The notes under the pieces are model-generated. The model was not told where the DNA came from. It made no database searches and saw nothing but the letters and a program-made list of their open reading frames with translations. This document shows, one piece after another, positions 17,479 to 27,649 of a stretch of DNA of 48,360 bases. How positions within the stretch are numbered: the stretch's first letter is position 1; each line of letters opens with the position of its first letter. This DNA comes from DATCJU01 sp036562635 (GTDB taxonomy: Bacteria > Actinomycetota > Actinomycetes > Mycobacteriales > Pseudonocardiaceae), in the NCBI GenBank assembly GCA_036562635.1, contig DATCJU010000028.1:1-48360 (forward strand), in the 5' to 3' direction. The translations under genes and the position numbers were made by a program.

Positions 17479-19004
17479 CGCTCCCATGGAGCAATCCGCT
17501 TCGTGACAAACGGGACAAGCGCCTACCGCGGATCGCCGGGCCCTGCGGCCTGGTCATCTTCGGTGTGACGGGTGACCTGTCCCGCAAGAAGCTGATGCCG
17601 GCGATCTACGACCTGGCCAACCGCGGTCTGTTGCCGCCGGGCTTCGGCCTGGTCGGCTTCGCGCGCCGTGACTGGGCCAACCAGGACTTCGGCCAGGTCG
17701 TCTACGAAGCGGTCCGGCAGCACGCACGTACCCCGTTCCGCCAGGCGGTGTGGGACCGGCTGGCGGAGGGGTTCCGTTTCGTCCCGGGGACCTTCGACGA
17801 CCCGGAGGCCTTCGACACCCTGGTGACCACGGTCAAGGATCTGGACCGCACGCGGGGAACGGGGGGCAACTTCGCCTTCTACCTGTCCATTCCGCCCTCG
17901 TTCTTCCCGGTGGTCAGTCAGCAGCTCGCCCAGTCGGGCCTGACACAGCAGAACCCCGACCAGTGGCGCCGGGTGGTGATCGAGAAGCCCTTCGGGCACA
18001 ACCTGGCCAGTGCCCGGGAGCTCAACCGCATCGTCAACGAGGTCTTCCCCGAGGAGTCGGTGTTCCGCATCGACCACTACCTGGGGAAGGAGACGGTGCA
18101 GAACCTGTTGGCGCTGCGCTTCGCCAACCAGCTGTTCGAGCCGATCTGGAACGCCCACTACGTCGACCACGTGCAGATCACGATGGCCGAGGACATCGGC
18201 ATCGGGGGCCGGGCCGGCTACTACGACGGCATCGGTGCGGCACGTGACGTGATCCAGAACCACCTGCTGCAGCTGCTCGCGCTGACCGCGATGGAGGAGC
18301 CGACCTCCTTCCACCCGGACGCACTGCGGGCGGAGAAGATCAAGGTGCTGTCGGCCACCCGACTGGTGGGGCCGCTGGAGGAGACCACCGCCCGCGGTCA
18401 GTACACCGGGGGCTGGCAGGGTGGTCAGCTGGTACGGGGCTACCTGGAGGAGGACGGCATCCCCAGCGGTTCCCGTACCGAGACCTTCGCCGCGATCACC
18501 CTGCAGATCGACAACCGGCGCTGGGCGGGTGTGCCGTTCTACCTGCGGACCGGTAAGCGGCTGGGCCGGCGGGTGACGGAGATCGCGGTGGTCTTCAAGC
18601 GGGCCCCCCACCTGCCGTTCGACGCCACCATGACCGAGGAGCTGGGGCAGAACGCGCTGGTCATCCGGGTCCAGCCGGACGAGGGCGTGACCATGCGCTT
18701 CGGTTCGAAGGTGCCCGGCACCGCCATGGAGGTCCGGGACGTCACCATGGACTTCGGGTACGGTCACGCCTTCACCGAGTCCTCCCCGGAGGCCTACGAA
18801 CGGCTGTTGCTGGACGTGCTGTTGGGTGAGCCGTCGCTGTTCCCGGTCAACCAGGAGGTCGAGCTGTCCTGGCAGATCCTCGACCCGGTGATCGAGTTCT
18901 GGGAGGCGAACGGCGCGCCCGAGCCCTACCGGGCGGGCACCTGGGGTCCGCCGTCCGCGGACGCGATGATGGCCCGCACCGGCCGGTACTGGAGGCGCCC
19001 GTGA
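17475..19004 (+). CDS. zwf: Glucose-6-phosphate 1-dehydrogenase
   Basis: First enzyme of the oxidative pentose-phosphate branch, 509 aa. The dinucleotide motif is GVTGDLSRKK (30-39), the substrate and catalytic motif RIDHYLGKE (198-206), and EKPFGHNLASA is also intact. The GTG start overlaps the pgi stop as GTGA, so it is translationally coupled. It is followed in the same way by opcA, whose product is needed for G6PDH assembly and activity in cyanobacteria and actinobacteria. Confidence 0.97.
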   Translation: MTLPWSNPLRDKRDKRLPRIAGPCGLVIFGVTGDLSRKKLMPAIYDLANRGLLPPGFGLVGFARRDWANQDFGQVVYEAVRQHARTPFRQAVWDRLAEGFRFVPGTFDDPEAFDTLVTTVKDLDRTRGTGGNFAFYLSIPPSFFPVVSQQLAQSGLTQQNPDQWRRVVIEKPFGHNLASARELNRIVNEVFPEESVFRIDHYLGKETVQNLLALRFANQLFEPIWNAHYVDHVQITMAEDIGIGGRAGYYDGIGAARDVIQNHLLQLLALTAMEEPTSFHPDALRAEKIKVLSATRLVGPLEETTARGQYTGGWQGGQLVRGYLEEDGIPSGSRTETFAAITLQIDNRRWAGVPFYLRTGKRLGRRVTEIAVVFKRAPHLPFDATMTEELGQNALVIRVQPDEGVTMRFGSKVPGTAMEVRDVTMDFGYGHAFTESSPEAYERLLLDVLLGEPSLFPVNQEVELSWQILDPVIEFWEANGAPEPYRAGTWGPPSADAMMARTGRYWRRP

Positions 19005-19948
19005 TCATCGATCTCCCCTCCACCACCACCTCGCGCGTCAACAAGAAGCTCGTCGAGCTGCGCGAGCAGGGCGGCGCCGTGGCCCTCGGCCGGGTGCTCA
19101 CCCTGGTGATCGTCACCGACGACGGTTCCCAGACCGAGGAGGCGATCGACGCCGCGAACGTGGCCAGCCGGGAGCACCCGTGCCGGGTGATCGTGGTGGC
19201 TCGTGGCTGGGTCGAGGCCGCCCCCAGGCTGGACGCCCAGATCCGCATCGGCGGGGACGCCGGGGCCAGCGAGGTCATCGTGCTGCGCCTGTACGGTCCG
19301 CTCGCCAACGAGGGGGCCAGCTGCGTGGTGCCGCTGCTGCTGCCGGACGCCCCGGTCGTGGCCTGGTGGCCCGGTCAGGCCCCGGAGCACCCGGCGAGTG
19401 ACCCGATCGGGCAGCTGGCGCAGCGTCGTATCACCGACGCCGCGGCGGAACCGGACCCGATCAAGGCCCTGGAGGTGCGCCGGCGGAACTACGCCGAGGG
19501 CGACACCGACCTGGCCTGGACCCGGTTGACCACCTGGCGGGCACTCCTGGCGGCGGCGCTGGACCAGCCGCCCTACGAGAAGATCACCGCGGCGGCGGTG
19601 ACCGGTGGCTCGGACTCCCCGTCCACCGACCTGCTCGCCGGGTGGCTGGCCGCCTACCTGGACATCCCGGTGGTCCGGCACCAGACCTCCCCCGGTGAGG
19701 GCATGTTCTCGGTGGTGCTGGAGCGCAAGTCCGGCAACGTCGAGCTGGTCCGTCCGGACGGGCAGGTCGGCATCCTGACCCAGCCGGGGCAGCCGGAGCG
19801 TCGGGTGGCGCTGCAGCGCCGCGAGGTGAGCGACTGCCTCATCGAGGAGTTGCGCCGGCTGGATCCGGACGAGGTCTACGAGGCCACCCTGCACGGCCTG
19901 CCCCGGGTGGTGCACGGCGACGCTCCGGACAACGGAGGGGCGTCGTGA
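19001..19948 (+). CDS. opcA: Glucose-6-phosphate dehydrogenase assembly protein OpcA
   Basis: 315-aa OpcA. Cyanobacterial OpcA activates or oligomerises G6PDH. Recognised from the N-terminus IIDLPSTTTSRVNKKLVELREQGGAVALGRVLTLVIV, the block VPLLLPDAPVVAWWPGQAP and position. GTG start overlaps the zwf stop by four bases and the stop overlaps pgl the same way. There is no known catalytic motif. Zwf and OpcA are presumably made in equal amounts and assembled together. Confidence 0.94.
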   Translation: MIIDLPSTTTSRVNKKLVELREQGGAVALGRVLTLVIVTDDGSQTEEAIDAANVASREHPCRVIVVARGWVEAAPRLDAQIRIGGDAGASEVIVLRLYGPLANEGASCVVPLLLPDAPVVAWWPGQAPEHPASDPIGQLAQRRITDAAAEPDPIKALEVRRRNYAEGDTDLAWTRLTTWRALLAAALDQPPYEKITAAAVTGGSDSPSTDLLAGWLAAYLDIPVVRHQTSPGEGMFSVVLERKSGNVELVRPDGQVGILTQPGQPERRVALQRREVSDCLIEELRRLDPDEVYEATLHGLPRVVHGDAPDNGGAS

Positions 19949-20724
19949 GCCGACCGCAGGTGGTGGTGCACTCCACTCCCGAACTGCTCGCCGCAGCCGT
20001 GGCGGCCCGCCTGGTCACCAAGCTGGTGGACGTGCAGGCGGCTCGAGGCTCGGCGTCCCTGGTACTCACCGGTGGCCGGACCGGTGTCGCGGTGCTGGAG
20101 CAGTTGCGAGCCACGCCGGCCCGGGACGCGGTCGACTGGTCCCGTGTCGACCTGTACTGGGGCGACGAGCGGTTCCTGCCGGCCGGCCACCCGGACCGCA
20201 ACGAGACACAGGCTCGGGAGGCCCTGCTGGACCACGTCCAGGTGGACCCGGAGCGGGTGCACCCGATGGCCCCGTCCGACGGCAGGTTCGGCGACGACCC
20301 GGAGGCGGCGGCCGCGGCCTACGCCGAGCTGCTGGCCCGGGCGGCCCGGCCGGAGGACCACGGGCCGGTGCCGGCGTTCGACGTCTGTCTGCTCGGTGTG
20401 GGCGAGGAGGGGCACACCGCCTCGATCTTCCCCACCTCCCCCGCGGTGTACGAGACCGAGCGGACCGTGGTGGCGGTGCGGGGCTGCCCCAAACCGCCGC
20501 CGACCCGGGTGTCGCTGACCCTGCCGGCCATCCGGGCCTCGTCGGAGGTGTGGCTGCTGACCACCGGTGCGGCCAAGGCCGCCGCGGTGGCGATGGCCCT
20601 CGGCGGGGCCGGTGAGGTCCAGGTGCCGGCAGCCGGTGCCCGCGGGCGTCGGCGCACCCTGTGGCTGCTCGACCGAGCCGCGGCGGCCAAGGTGCCGGGG
20701 GTGTTCGTCGCCCCGCTGGCCTGA
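19945..20724 (+). CDS. pgl: 6-phosphogluconolactonase
   Basis: 259-aa NagB/DevB-type lactonase hydrolysing 6-phosphogluconolactone. Motifs are SLVLTGGRTGVAVLEQL, DLYWGDERFLPAGHPDRNETQAREALL and DVCLLGVGEEGHTASIFP, with the usual GxGxxGHxASxFP catalytic stretch. Last gene of the operon. The GTG overlaps the opcA stop, and a strong hairpin lies 27 bases after the stop codon. Confidence 0.96.
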   Translation: MSRPQVVVHSTPELLAAAVAARLVTKLVDVQAARGSASLVLTGGRTGVAVLEQLRATPARDAVDWSRVDLYWGDERFLPAGHPDRNETQAREALLDHVQVDPERVHPMAPSDGRFGDDPEAAAAAYAELLARAARPEDHGPVPAFDVCLLGVGEEGHTASIFPTSPAVYETERTVVAVRGCPKPPPTRVSLTLPAIRASSEVWLLTTGAAKAAAVAMALGGAGEVQVPAAGARGRRRTLWLLDRAAAAKVPGVFVAPLA

Positions 20725-20750
20725 CCGGTCGAGTCCACCGTCCCACATTC

Positions 20751-20795
20751 CGGGCCGAGGGGCGTTCGGAGTCATCCCGGGCGCCCCTCGGCCCG
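20751..20795 (+). terminator. Terminator of the pentose-phosphate operon
   Basis: Fourteen-base perfect stem (CGGGCCGAGGGGCG with CGCCCCTCGGCCCG) and a 17-base loop downstream of pgl. Confidence 0.8.
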
Positions 20796-20963
20796 TCCGT
20801 GGAGGCCGACAGTACGCACACCCCCGTCCGGCGACGGAAGCCCCGCCGACCTGCACCGTTGTCCCACCGCCGTACTCTCCCCCGGCCGATGTGCACCGGG
20901 GCGGACTGTGCGGGCCGCCGTCGCCTCGATCGCGAGCCTCTCCCGGGAAGATCCTCCGCCCAG

Positions 20964-20995
20964 TACCGTTACATCACCCTGACGGGTGAAGTGAC
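20964..20995 (+). promoter_or_regulatory. Candidate promoter/inverted repeat before the histidine kinase
   Basis: TACCGT (20964-20969) is a possible -10. An imperfect 12-base inverted repeat (20968-20979 with 20984-20995, ten matches, core TCACCC-TGAC-GGGTGA) ends five bases before the GTG, so it could be an operator or a leader hairpin. Confidence 0.35.
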
Positions 20996-21000
20996 GGGAG

Positions 21001-22245
21001 GTGGATGCCCTGACCACGGAGGCGCTGCAGACCATCCGCCGTGACCGGCCGCAGAAACGGCGGGCCGACCGGGACAGGGGAAGCCGATCCGCCCGTCCGG
21101 CCTGGCGACAACTCGGCTGGGACGCCGGCGCGGTCCTGCTGGCGTCACTCGACTTGGTGCTGGTGGCGGACGAGTTGCCGCCCGAGGTACCGACCTACGC
21201 CCATGCGCTGTCCTGGTTCTCCTGCGCCGTCCTGGTGTTCCGCCGCCGCTTCCCGCGGCTGGTGCTCGCCGTTGCCGTCCCCGGCCTGCTCGCCGGCTAC
21301 GCGCTGGTCGCCGCCATGATCGCGCTCTACACCACGGCCAGGACCCGGCCGCTGGACTGGCAGGTGATCGCCGGCTGCGCCGGGGTGTGGGCCTCCGCGT
21401 TCGTGCTCTGGCCGGTGTCGGAGTTCCTGCAGCTGTCCGCCCACCAGGTCAGCGCCCGTTTCATGTACAGCGGTCTGGAGGCCATCGCACCGTTCGCGCT
21501 CGGCACGCTGATGCGTACCCGCACCGAGTTGTCCCAACGACTCCGGGAGCTGGCCGAGGGGCGAGAACGGGAGAAGCGGCTGCACGCCCACGCCGTCCTC
21601 GCCCAGGAACGCACCCGGCTGGCCCGGGAGATGCATGACGTGGTCTCCCATCAGGTGACCCTGATCGCCATGCAGGCGGGGGCCCTGCAGGTGTCGACCG
21701 CCGATCCCGACACGCAGGAGATCGCCCGGAACATTCGCGCGCTCAGCACCCGGACGTTGGACGAGCTGCGTCAACTCGTGGGTGTACTGCGGGTCGCCGC
21801 CCTGGACGCCGAGGCCGCGTCCCAGCCGGGGCTGGACCGCCTGCCGGAGCTGATCTCCGCGTGTGCCGTGGACGTGGAGCTCCGGATCGGGAACCTGCCC
21901 GAGAACCTGCCCCGCCCGGTGTCCGCCACCGCCTACCGCACCATCCAGGAGGCACTGACCAACGCCCGCAAGCACGCCCCGGGTTCCTCCGCCCGGGTGG
22001 AGGTGCGCGTGGAGGACGAACAGCTGCTGGTGGAGGTACACAACGGGCCGGCTCGCCGTCCGGCGGAGATCTCCGCCCTGCCGTCCGGCGGCCACGGGCT
22101 GTGCGGGCTGCGCGAGCGTGCCGAACTGCTCGGGGGTGTCTTCTCCGCGCACCCCACCGAGGACGGTGGCTACGTGGTGCGTGCCACGTACCGGCTGACC
22201 GACCCCCGCCACGGCCGGGGCAGGGCGAACCCGTCACGGCCCTGA
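21001..22245 (+). CDS. Orphan NarL-type sensor histidine kinase
   Basis: 414-aa membrane histidine kinase of the HisKA_3/HATPase_c class. The basic N-terminus is followed by about four hydrophobic segments between residues 40 and 170, and no periplasmic sensor domain of size is seen. A short coiled coil (RTELSQRLRELAEGREREKRLHAHAVL) leads to the dimerisation helix with H212 in AREMHDVVSHQV. The N-box is TIQEALTNARKHA and the G-box GGHGLCGLRERAELLGG. No response-regulator gene is adjacent, which is unusual for this class. The signal and partner are unknown. GTG 21001 is the only reasonable start because the upstream frame is closed. Confidence 0.88.
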   Translation: MDALTTEALQTIRRDRPQKRRADRDRGSRSARPAWRQLGWDAGAVLLASLDLVLVADELPPEVPTYAHALSWFSCAVLVFRRRFPRLVLAVAVPGLLAGYALVAAMIALYTTARTRPLDWQVIAGCAGVWASAFVLWPVSEFLQLSAHQVSARFMYSGLEAIAPFALGTLMRTRTELSQRLRELAEGREREKRLHAHAVLAQERTRLAREMHDVVSHQVTLIAMQAGALQVSTADPDTQEIARNIRALSTRTLDELRQLVGVLRVAALDAEAASQPGLDRLPELISACAVDVELRIGNLPENLPRPVSATAYRTIQEALTNARKHAPGSSARVEVRVEDEQLLVEVHNGPARRPAEISALPSGGHGLCGLRERAELLGGVFSAHPTEDGGYVVRATYRLTDPRHGRGRANPSRP

Positions 22246-22292
22246 CCCCTCACCGTCCGGGTCACCCCCTCCGACAGGCCGCCCCCAGGAAT

Positions 22293-22329
22293 GCCGGTGG
22301 CCCGGAACCTCTCGTCCCGGGCCACCGGC
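22293..22329. terminator. Bidirectional terminator, histidine kinase / rbpA
   Basis: Thirteen-base perfect stem (GCCGGTGGCCCGG with CCGGGCCACCGGC), 11-base loop, between convergent genes. Confidence 0.8.
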
Positions 22330-22343
22330 TCGCCGTGCACGTG

Positions 22344-22688
22344 TCAGACCTCGCCGCGGCGGGCCCGCAGCTTGGCCAGAGCCTCCTGCAGGATGGCCTC
22401 ACCGTCGGCGTCCGAGCGCCGCTCCTTCACGTAGGCCAGGTGCGACTTGTACGGCTCGTTGCGGGGCGGGGCTGGTGGATTGTCCTTGTCCCGCCCTGCG
22501 GGCAGACCGCAGCGCGGGCAGTCCCACAACTCCGGTTCCTCGGCGTCCAGCGCGAACGACGGACGCACCTCGTGCCCGTTGGCGCACCAGTACGAGACAC
22601 GACGGCGCGGCGCGGCCTCCCCCCGCTCGGACTCACCCATGGGGCCCGCGCCGACACGCGTGCCGCGTATCGCGTTGCCACCAGCCAT
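22344..22688 (-). CDS. rbpA: RNA polymerase-binding protein RbpA (zinc type)
   Basis: 114-aa RbpA, an essential actinobacterial factor that binds sigma and stabilises open promoter complexes. The zinc-binding core has C35, H39, C57 and C60 (CANGHE...CPRCG), as in Streptomyces and unlike mycobacterial RbpA, which lost these ligands. The N-terminal tail (NAIRGTRVGAGPMGE), basic linker (PPRNEPYKSHLAYVKERR) and sigma-interaction helix (DADGEAILQEALAKLRARR) are in order. ATG 22688 has GAAGG 4 bases upstream. It lies 53 bases after secG in the same direction and may be read from the gap operon. Confidence 0.96.
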   Translation of the reverse strand: MAGGNAIRGTRVGAGPMGESERGEAAPRRRVSYWCANGHEVRPSFALDAEEPELWDCPRCGLPAGRDKDNPPAPPRNEPYKSHLAYVKERRSDADGEAILQEALAKLRARRGEV

Positions 22689-22711
22689 CGACCTTCACAC
22701 CCCCAGGAGGT

Positions 22712-22739
22712 GGTTCACCCTGTGCCCGATCGGGTTCAC
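22712..22739. repeat. Direct repeats GGTTCAC upstream of rbpA
   Basis: Two copies of GGTTCAC, 22712-22718 and 22733-22739, start exactly 21 bp apart in the secG-rbpA gap, on the same face of the helix. May be a regulator site or chance. Confidence 0.35.
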
Positions 22740-22741
22740 GG

Positions 22742-22975
22742 TCACTCGACCTTGAGCAGCAGGCCGACCCCGACGATGGAGATCACCCAGATCGCGGCGA
22801 CGAACAGCGTCAGCCGGTCCAGGTTCTTCTCCACCACGGTCGAACCCGACAGGCTCGACTGCATGCCCCCGCCGAACAGCGAGGACAGGCCCCCGCCGCG
22901 ACCCCGGTGCAGCAGCACGAGCAGCACCAGCAGAACGCTCGAGACGATCAACGTGATCTGCAGAAACAGCTTCAT
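22742..22975 (-). CDS. secG: Preprotein translocase subunit SecG
   Basis: 77-aa SecG of the SecYEG translocon. Two transmembrane helices (residues ~3-22 LFLQITLIVSSVLLVLLVLL and ~53-75 LFVAAIWVISIVGVGLLL) flank the conserved cytoplasmic loop RGRGGGLSSLFGGGMQSSLSGSTVVEKNLDR. ATG 22975 has GAGGAAGAG directly upstream. The open frame extends further, but only this start gives the SecG N-terminus. Sits after tpiA, as in many Gram-positive glycolytic operons. Confidence 0.95.
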   Translation of the reverse strand: MKLFLQITLIVSSVLLVLLVLLHRGRGGGLSSLFGGGMQSSLSGSTVVEKNLDRLTLFVAAIWVISIVGVGLLLKVE

Positions 22976-23066
22976 CTCTTCCTCGCTGTAGGCGGTCGAC
23001 GTCACAGGGTACCGGGTCGCGCCAGCGAACCCGACCGCCATGTGGATCAAGCCCTGTGTGCGTGGC

Positions 23067-23852
23067 TCAGGGCAACGGACCACCGGCGGCCAGGGCACAC
23101 AGTTTGGCGAACTCCTCGCCGTCCAGGCTGGCCCCGCCCACCAGCGCACCGTCGACGTCGTCCTGCTTGATCAGGTCGCTGACATTGCTGGACTTGACCG
23201 AACCGCCGTAGAGCACCCGGACCTGCCCAGCCGCCTCGGAACCGTACTTGGCCGCCAGCTGGGCCCGCAGGGCACCGCAGACCTCCTGCGCGTCGGCGGG
23301 AGTGGCGACCCGACCGGTGCCGATCGCCCAGACCGGCTCGTAGGCCACCACGACCCCGGCCACCTGCTCGGCCTTCAACCCCTTCAGGGCGGCGATCAGC
23401 TGGGCGTTGCAGTGCTCGACGTGCCCGCCCTGCTCCCGCACCTCCAACTTCTCCCCGACGCACACGATCGGGGTCAGGCCGTGCTTGAGCGCGGCCCGGA
23501 CCTTGCGGTTGACCAGCTCGTCGTCCTCGTGGTGGTACTCGCGACGCTCCGAGTGCCCGACCACCACGTACGTGCAGCCGAGCTTGGCCAGCATCGGGCC
23601 GGAGACGTCACCGGTGTAGGCACCCGCATCGTGCGGGGACAGGTCCTGCGCGCCGTAGCGCAGCAACAGCTTGTCCCCGTCCACCAGCGTCTGGACGCTG
23701 CGGATGTCGGTGAACGGGGGCAGCACCACGACCTCGACCTTGTCGTAGTACTTCGCCGGCAGCGCGAAGGCGATCTTCTGCACCAGCGCGATCGCCTCGT
23801 AGTGGTTGAGGTTCATCTTCCAGTTGCCGGCGATGAGCGGCTTGCGAGCCAT
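23067..23852 (-). CDS. tpiA: Triosephosphate isomerase
   Basis: 261-aa TIM-barrel enzyme interconverting DHAP and glyceraldehyde-3-P. Active-site residues: K12 (GNWKMN), H100 (VVVGHSERRE) and E172 (AYEPVWAIGTG). The phosphate loop VLYGGSVKSSN is present. An in-frame GTG at 23864 exists, but ATG 23852 has GAGG 6 bases upstream and gives the standard N-terminus. Separated from pgk by a 115-base gap containing a large hairpin. Confidence 0.97.
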   Translation of the reverse strand: MARKPLIAGNWKMNLNHYEAIALVQKIAFALPAKYYDKVEVVVLPPFTDIRSVQTLVDGDKLLLRYGAQDLSPHDAGAYTGDVSGPMLAKLGCTYVVVGHSERREYHHEDDELVNRKVRAALKHGLTPIVCVGEKLEVREQGGHVEHCNAQLIAALKGLKAEQVAGVVVAYEPVWAIGTGRVATPADAQEVCGALRAQLAAKYGSEAAGQVRVLYGGSVKSSNVSDLIKQDDVDGALVGGASLDGEEFAKLCALAAGGPLP

Positions 23853-23903
23853 GGGCATCCTCACGTGGTCGTCGTCGGATCAGGGAGCGGGGCGCCGAAT
23901 GCA

Positions 23904-23948
23904 CGGCACCGGCTGCCCCGCAGGTCACCTGCGGAACAGCCGGTGCCG
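23904..23948 (-). terminator. Two-part hairpin between pgk and tpiA
   Basis: Outer stem CGGCACCGGCTG/CAGCCGGTGCCG (12 bp) encloses an inner stem CCGCAGGT/ACCTGCGG. It lies in the pgk-tpiA gap of an otherwise continuous operon, so it is either a partial terminator or an mRNA processing/stability element. Confidence 0.6.
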
Positions 23949-23967
23949 GTGGGGGCGAGGCGCCGGA

Positions 23968-25182
<1,215 letters not shown>

Positions 25183-25216
25183 GACTTCGGAACTCCGTCT
25201 CGTCCGCCTGCGGTGC

Positions 25217-26224
<1,008 letters not shown>

Positions 26225-26292
26225 GGTGCGTCTCCTCGCGACTGGACCCGACCGGTGCCCCGGGCGGGTGGCTGTTGTTTCCCTCCACCGCC

Positions 26293-26322
26293 ACCCTATC
26301 GACCCGCAGACCCGCAGGTCAG
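26293..26322 (-). promoter_or_regulatory. Candidate gap operon promoter
   Basis: On the minus strand CTGACC (26317-26322) and TAGGGT (26293-26298) are 18 bases apart and would give a leader of about 60 bases before the gap GTG. Confidence 0.45.
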
Positions 26323-26626
26323 ATGAACCCGGACGCGTCGCTGCATCGAGACAGAGATCGAACAAGCCGAGGTGCGGGGCGGTGCGCGAAGCGTCCGATG
26401 TGTCCTCGAGCCGCCGCCGTTGTGGGCAGGCACACACCAGGGACGGTGCGGCGCCGTCGCCCCGGGAGCCACGAAACGGGAACCGGCCGCGTCGGGGGGA
26501 CGATGAGTACCCCGGCGTGCCCGGGTGTCATGCCCACACAATTCCTCCGATCAGGCGACAGGGTTCCGCTGTCCCGATACCGGCGGCCGGGTGACCGGGA
26601 CTCCGGGTGGCGGCCCCGGAAACGAT
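26323..26626. other. Gene-free stretch between gap promoter and whiA terminator
   Basis: About 300 bases with no credible gene, RNA or repeat that I can see. Long open frames cross it in several phases, but they lack ribosome sites and recognisable protein character. Confidence 0.5.
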
Positions 26627-26659
26627 CCGTGCCCCGCCCCTGGGTGGGGCGGGGCACGG
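26627..26659 (-). terminator. Terminator of the uvrC-rapZ-yvcK-whiA operon
   Basis: Fourteen-base perfect stem (26627-26640 with 26646-26659) and loop TGGGT, 12 bases after the whiA stop. Confidence 0.85.
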
Positions 26660-26671
26660 TCGGGAGCACGA

Positions 26672-27649
26672 TCACGCCTCGGCCAGCATCTCCGGGGTCA
26701 CCGCGGACTCGGTGGTCGGCAGTCCCAGTTCCCGGGCCCGCTTGTCCGCCATGGCCAGCAGTCGCCGGATCCGTCCGGCCACCGCGTCCTTGGTCATCGG
26801 CGGGTCGGCGAGCTGCCCGAGCTCCTCCAGAGACGCCTGCCGGTGGGCCAGCCGCAGCTGGCCGGCCGCCACCAGGTGCTCCGGGGCGTCGTCACCCAGG
26901 ATCTCCAGGGCGCGCTCCACCCGAGCGGCGGCGGCCACCGCGGCGCGGGCGGAACGCCGCAGGTTGGCGTCGTCGAAGTTCGCCAGCCGGTTGGCCGTCG
27001 CCCGCACCTCACGACGCATCCGCCGCTCCTCCCAGGCCAGCACACTGGCGTGGGCGCCGAGTCGGGTCAGCAGGGCACCGATCGCGTCCCCGTCACGGAC
27101 GACCACCCGGTCGGCACCACGCACCTCCCGTGACTTGGCCTGGATGGACAACCGCCGGGCCGCACCGACCAGCGCGAGCGCCGCCTCCGGGCCGGGGCAG
27201 GTCACCTCCAGCGCCGAGGACCGGCCGGGTTCGGTGAGCGAACCGTGGGCCAGGAACGCCCCGCGCCACGCCGCCTCGGCGTCGCACACCCCACCGGACA
27301 CCACGTGCGAGGGCAGACCACGCACCGGTCGGCCGCGTTGGTCGAGCAGACCGGTCTGTCGGGCCAGGGCCTCCCCGTCCTTGACCACGCGCACCACGTA
27401 CCGGGTGCCCCGACGCAGCCCGCCGGAGGTGATCACGTGCACATCCGTGGTACGCCCGAACAGCTCGTGGATCTCCTTGCGGAGTCGGCGAGCGGCGGCA
27501 CCGGTGTCCAGCTCCGCCTCCACCACGACCCGGCCCCCCACGATGTGCAGGCCTCCGGCGAAACGCAGCAGGGACGACACCTCTGCGCGGCGGCAACAGA
27601 TCTTGGTCACGGGCAGCCGGCTCAGCTCGTCCTTGACCGCCGCGGTCAT
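26672..27649 (-). CDS. whiA: Sporulation/cell-division transcription regulator WhiA
   Basis: 325-aa WhiA, which in Streptomyces acts with WhiB to trigger sporulation septation and is kept in most Gram-positives. The N-terminal homing-endonuclease-like domain (residues ~1-200; RRAEVSSLLRFAGGLHIVGGRVVVEAELDTGAAARRLRKEI, GAFLAHGSLTEP) has lost nuclease residues. The C-terminal HTH lies at about 215-310 (LEELGQLADPPMTKDAVAGRIRRLLAMADKRA). The ATG overlaps the yvcK stop as ATGA. Its operon with yvcK and rapZ is highly conserved. Confidence 0.97.
   Translation of the reverse strand: MTAAVKDELSRLPVTKICCRRAEVSSLLRFAGGLHIVGGRVVVEAELDTGAAARRLRKEIHELFGRTTDVHVITSGGLRRGTRYVVRVVKDGEALARQTGLLDQRGRPVRGLPSHVVSGGVCDAEAAWRGAFLAHGSLTEPGRSSALEVTCPGPEAALALVGAARRLSIQAKSREVRGADRVVVRDGDAIGALLTRLGAHASVLAWEERRMRREVRATANRLANFDDANLRRSARAAVAAAARVERALEILGDDAPEHLVAAGQLRLAHRQASLEELGQLADPPMTKDAVAGRIRRLLAMADKRARELGLPTTESAVTPEMLAEA

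Noticed and set aside
26275..27237. 320-codon plus-strand frame over the whiA 3' end and gap leader
   Set aside because: Pro/Arg/Ser-rich shadow. Crosses the whiA terminator and has no ribosome site.
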